Assembly (NCBI GenBank): GCA_038230415.1
Contig: JBBRNH010000002.1
Location: 62,001-126,000 of the forward strand
Direction: 5' to 3'
From: JBBRNH01 sp038230415
GTDB lineage: Bacteria; Bacteroidota; Bacteroidia; Cytophagales; Spirosomataceae
Length of the DNA stretch: 64,000 nt
Shown: piece after piece, positions 62,059 to 64,000 of the stretch
How positions within the stretch are numbered: position 1 is the first letter of the stretch
Layout of the letters: each line of letters opens with the position of its first letter
Notes under the pieces: generated by a model
Told to the model about the DNA's origin: nothing
The model's input: only the letters and a program-made list of their open reading frames with translations
The model's database searches: none
Made by a program: the position numbers and the translations under genes

Positions 62059-63266
62059 GCCGAAACGGGGTTAGCGGTGAGCGATCTCTTGAGGCCATCC
62101 AGCAAGGCGGGTACCGTATCGAGTACGCCTACGCTGGCTTCGCTCAGGGCGTTTTGTATGCCGGTTTCCGCATCCAATACCACGCAGGTGGCTTGTCCGT
62201 TCAGGCCGTACATCCGCTTGAGTTTGGCATAGTGCGTCCCCAGCGCGGCAATGGCCTGATGCGTCAGACTGTGGTTACCACCGGGCTTTATGGGCGTTTC
62301 AAAGGCATTGACGAGCGAAACGGGTTGCCCCGACTCCCGCACCACGACCATGACCAGCGCAGGCAGGGAATGAGCGGCAAAGGTGTTTTGTTTGCCCGAC
62401 GGCCGTGCCTGCACAAAGGCTTCGGCAAATGCCAGAATACCCTCGCCCGCAGCGTTGGCATCACCCCCCAAGTTGCGTGTCAACTGGTTCACGTCCACAC
62501 AGGCAAAGCGGTAAAAACACGACGAGGAGAAGCCTACCGTACCAATCATGCCCGCACCGGCATTTTCGGCAGGTTGCAGGTCGTCAACAGCGGTAAAGTA
62601 ATCGAACTCCATGCTCATCGTATTAACGGAGATGGCATGGCTTACCTGACAGGCAGCATCCACGTTTTCGGCGGGGTTATCGGCCAGCATCCGTCCGAAC
62701 AGGGCCACATCAACGGCCCGAACGTGCTTCGGGTATTCTTTTTTGTATTGGTCGGCCAGGGCTGAAAAAGGCTTGACGGCTTCGTCGATCTGCTTCTTTT
62801 TCGCGTCCTTCTCTTTTTTGGGAAGCGTATCGTGTTCGATTCGCATTGTTGCCAATTGCTCGGCCAATGCACCTGTTTCATGGTTGGCCCCGTGAAGTAG
62901 TTTAACCACCCGGTCAAGTTCTTCGGAGCCAACGTAAAGCAAATAATCGGTGTTGCCCTTGTCGTTGATTCCGTACAGGGCATCAAAAAATTCGCGGGCC
63001 ATTGCCTGCGCCTGGGTCACGGAATGGCCCGAATCGACCAATCGTTTCGTCACTGCTTCAGGTGCCCGTTTGGTGCGGATACCGAGCCGGTCGGTCATTT
63101 GTTCCCGAAATATAGCGGACTGCCGAACCGAGCGTTTGAGACACTGAGACGAGATACGCTGCCGTTGATAACCACCGAAATTACAGTCTTTGGGTGCGCC
63201 GGTGTCATCGCGGTTCAGGTTTGAGGGCGGAAAATTCTGGAGAATGTGAAATTCGATGGTTTTCAT
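62055..63266 (-). CDS. cas7e: Type I-E Cascade backbone subunit Cas7e (Cse4/CasC)
   Basis: 403 residues, RAMP protein forming the crRNA filament. N-terminus IEFHILQNFPPSNLNRDDTG and FGGYQRQRISSQCLKRSVRQ are typical. The middle has VDAACQVSHAISVNTMSMEF and the C-terminal RAMP strand FSSSCFYRFACVDVNQL. It lies 33 bases after cse2 and overlaps cas5 by four bases. Confidence 0.95.
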   Translation of the reverse strand: MKTIEFHILQNFPPSNLNRDDTGAPKDCNFGGYQRQRISSQCLKRSVRQSAIFREQMTDRLGIRTKRAPEAVTKRLVDSGHSVTQAQAMAREFFDALYGINDKGNTDYLLYVGSEELDRVVKLLHGANHETGALAEQLATMRIEHDTLPKKEKDAKKKQIDEAVKPFSALADQYKKEYPKHVRAVDVALFGRMLADNPAENVDAACQVSHAISVNTMSMEFDYFTAVDDLQPAENAGAGMIGTVGFSSSCFYRFACVDVNQLTRNLGGDANAAGEGILAFAEAFVQARPSGKQNTFAAHSLPALVMVVVRESGQPVSLVNAFETPIKPGGNHSLTHQAIAALGTHYAKLKRMYGLNGQATCVVLDAETGIQNALSEASVGVLDTVPALLDGLKRSLTANPVSA

Positions 63267-63299
63267 GCAGGCTAAAATTGGTTGGTTTGAGTTGATTGG

Positions 63300-63956
63300 T
63301 TATTCCTGAATAGCGGCAAGGTCTTCGGCATCGGTTTCGGTCATCACGGGTTGCCAGTAGTCACGCGCCCACTGCCTGCGGGCGGCTAATTGGCCGGTCG
63401 AGTCGCCTGTCCAATAGAGCAGGTCTGTCAATAACTGCCGGTAATTGACGGGGATGGGCGTTTTAGCCGATGCGACGCGCTGAATGAATCCGCGCAGGGG
63501 TATAGCCAAGTTATCCCGGTCGGTATCGAGCAGCGCGATAAACCGCTTGTCTAAACTTTCTTCACCCGCACCGAGCTGTGTCCGCAGCCGACGGAGTGAT
63601 TCGCCAAACGAGCGTCGGCTATAGGTCCGTTTTGTGTCCCCTGCTTTCACCGCTTTTGTTTCAGTCTCTTCATCGCTGAATGCCGGAAGCCGGTGACCCC
63701 CGTTGGGCGTAGTAAATCGCTGGGCGTTCAGGGCGTAGAGCGTGGCGACAAGCCGGTAGGCATCGAACGCCCAACCATCTTTCTCCGGTAATAGTGACCC
63801 CAAAATCCAGATAGACCGGGTATCGCTCAGAGGGTCGGCGGCAGCCCGGCGGAGTTCGGCCAAGTTGGCGCGGCCATTGGGACTTCGTTGGGGGTTGCCC
63901 TGGTTGTCCAGAAACTGGACAAATTGTCGGATACTGTCTTTGTCGTAAGGGTTCAT
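63300..63956 (-). CDS. cse2: Type I-E Cascade small subunit Cse2 (CasB)
   Basis: 218 residues, all-helical. Recognised by RPNGRANLAELRRAAADPLS (usual NGxRAxLRR-like element), the middle RSFGESLRRLRTQLGAG and C-terminal LLTDLLYWTGDSTGQLAARR WARDYW region. Stabilises the R-loop. Its ATG overlaps the cse1 stop as ATGA. Confidence 0.92.
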   Translation of the reverse strand: MNPYDKDSIRQFVQFLDNQGNPQRSPNGRANLAELRRAAADPLSDTRSIWILGSLLPEKDGWAFDAYRLVATLYALNAQRFTTPNGGHRLPAFSDEETETKAVKAGDTKRTYSRRSFGESLRRLRTQLGAGEESLDKRFIALLDTDRDNLAIPLRGFIQRVASAKTPIPVNYRQLLTDLLYWTGDSTGQLAARRQWARDYWQPVMTETDAEDLAAIQE

Positions 63957-64000
63957 ACGGTCTCAGGTTTACGGGATTTTGGGTAGAGTGTACCGATGCG
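63953..64000 (-). CDS. cse1: Type I-E Cascade large subunit Cse1 (CasA), C-terminal end only
   Basis: The last 15 codons (RIGTLYPKSRKPETV) in an open minus-strand frame that ends with a stop overlapping the cse2 start (ATGA). The identity is inferred from the invariant cse1-cse2-cas7-cas5-cas6e order. Confidence 0.65.
   Translation of the reverse strand, partial: RIGTLYPKSRKPETV

Noticed and set aside
1..64000. tRNA or rRNA genes
   Set aside because: No cloverleaf with a conserved T-loop or CCA-adjacent acceptor, and no rRNA-like stretch, was found by reading; not a substitute for a covariance search.

Overview
The window looks like DNA from a moderately GC-rich member of the Bacteroidota, most like the Cytophagales (Spirosoma, Fibrella or Larkinella type). 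The grounds are a SusC-like TonB receptor paired with a DUF4249 lipoprotein, a LytS/LytTR two-component pair, tripartite pumps with lipoprotein adaptors, many AraC regulators, absence of clear Shine-Dalgarno sites, and repeated Bacteroidota-type -7 boxes (TAnnTTTG) just upstream of genes. The genus is an inference. The right end carries a plasmid-style ParA/ribbon-helix-helix partition locus with repeat clusters on both sides. The region may therefore lie on a large plasmid or an integrated plasmid-like island.

Layout. 1-6.2 kb: a four-gene minus-strand operon for an RND efflux system (beta-barrel protein, TolC, lipoprotein adaptor, permease running off the left end). 6.3-13.4 kb: two MarR paralogues, a stand-alone acyl carrier protein and an EmrAB-TolC pump, with short sequences shared between the control regions. 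13.5-17.3 kb: a luciferase-domain protein, then a tightly overlapping operon of a three-Cys-motif protein (DUF5131), AlkB and AlkA, preceded by an NmrA-like gene. 17.7-38 kb and 43-55 kb: many AraC, HxlR and Crp/Fnr regulators, mostly next to a short-chain dehydrogenase, medium-chain dehydrogenase, aldo/keto reductase, FAD monooxygenase or cupin. Gene fossils are scattered among them: LytTR, AraC, AbiEii-like, IS5, HxlR, an NmrA/carboxymuconolactone chimera and an Atu4866-type fragment. 38-43.3 kb: TonB receptor/DUF4249 facing a LytS/LytTR pair.

The most unusual object is at 45.0-47.9 kb. A 2.9 kb segment carrying one AraC gene and one SDR gene is bounded by about 105 bp inverted repeats (95 bp identical). 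It splits a small membrane-protein gene whose two halves rejoin in frame across the insertion. It carries no transposase.

The right end (55.8-64 kb) holds a frameshifted tyrosine recombinase, a perfect 31 bp inverted repeat, an unrecognised gene, the partition locus, and the minus-strand type I-E Cascade genes (cse1 tail, cse2, cas7, cas5, cas6e). No cas1, cas2 or CRISPR array follows cas6e.

Start sites were often chosen downstream of the longest open frame, where a -7 box, an overlap with a neighbouring gene, or a comparison with a paralogue pointed to the shorter form.
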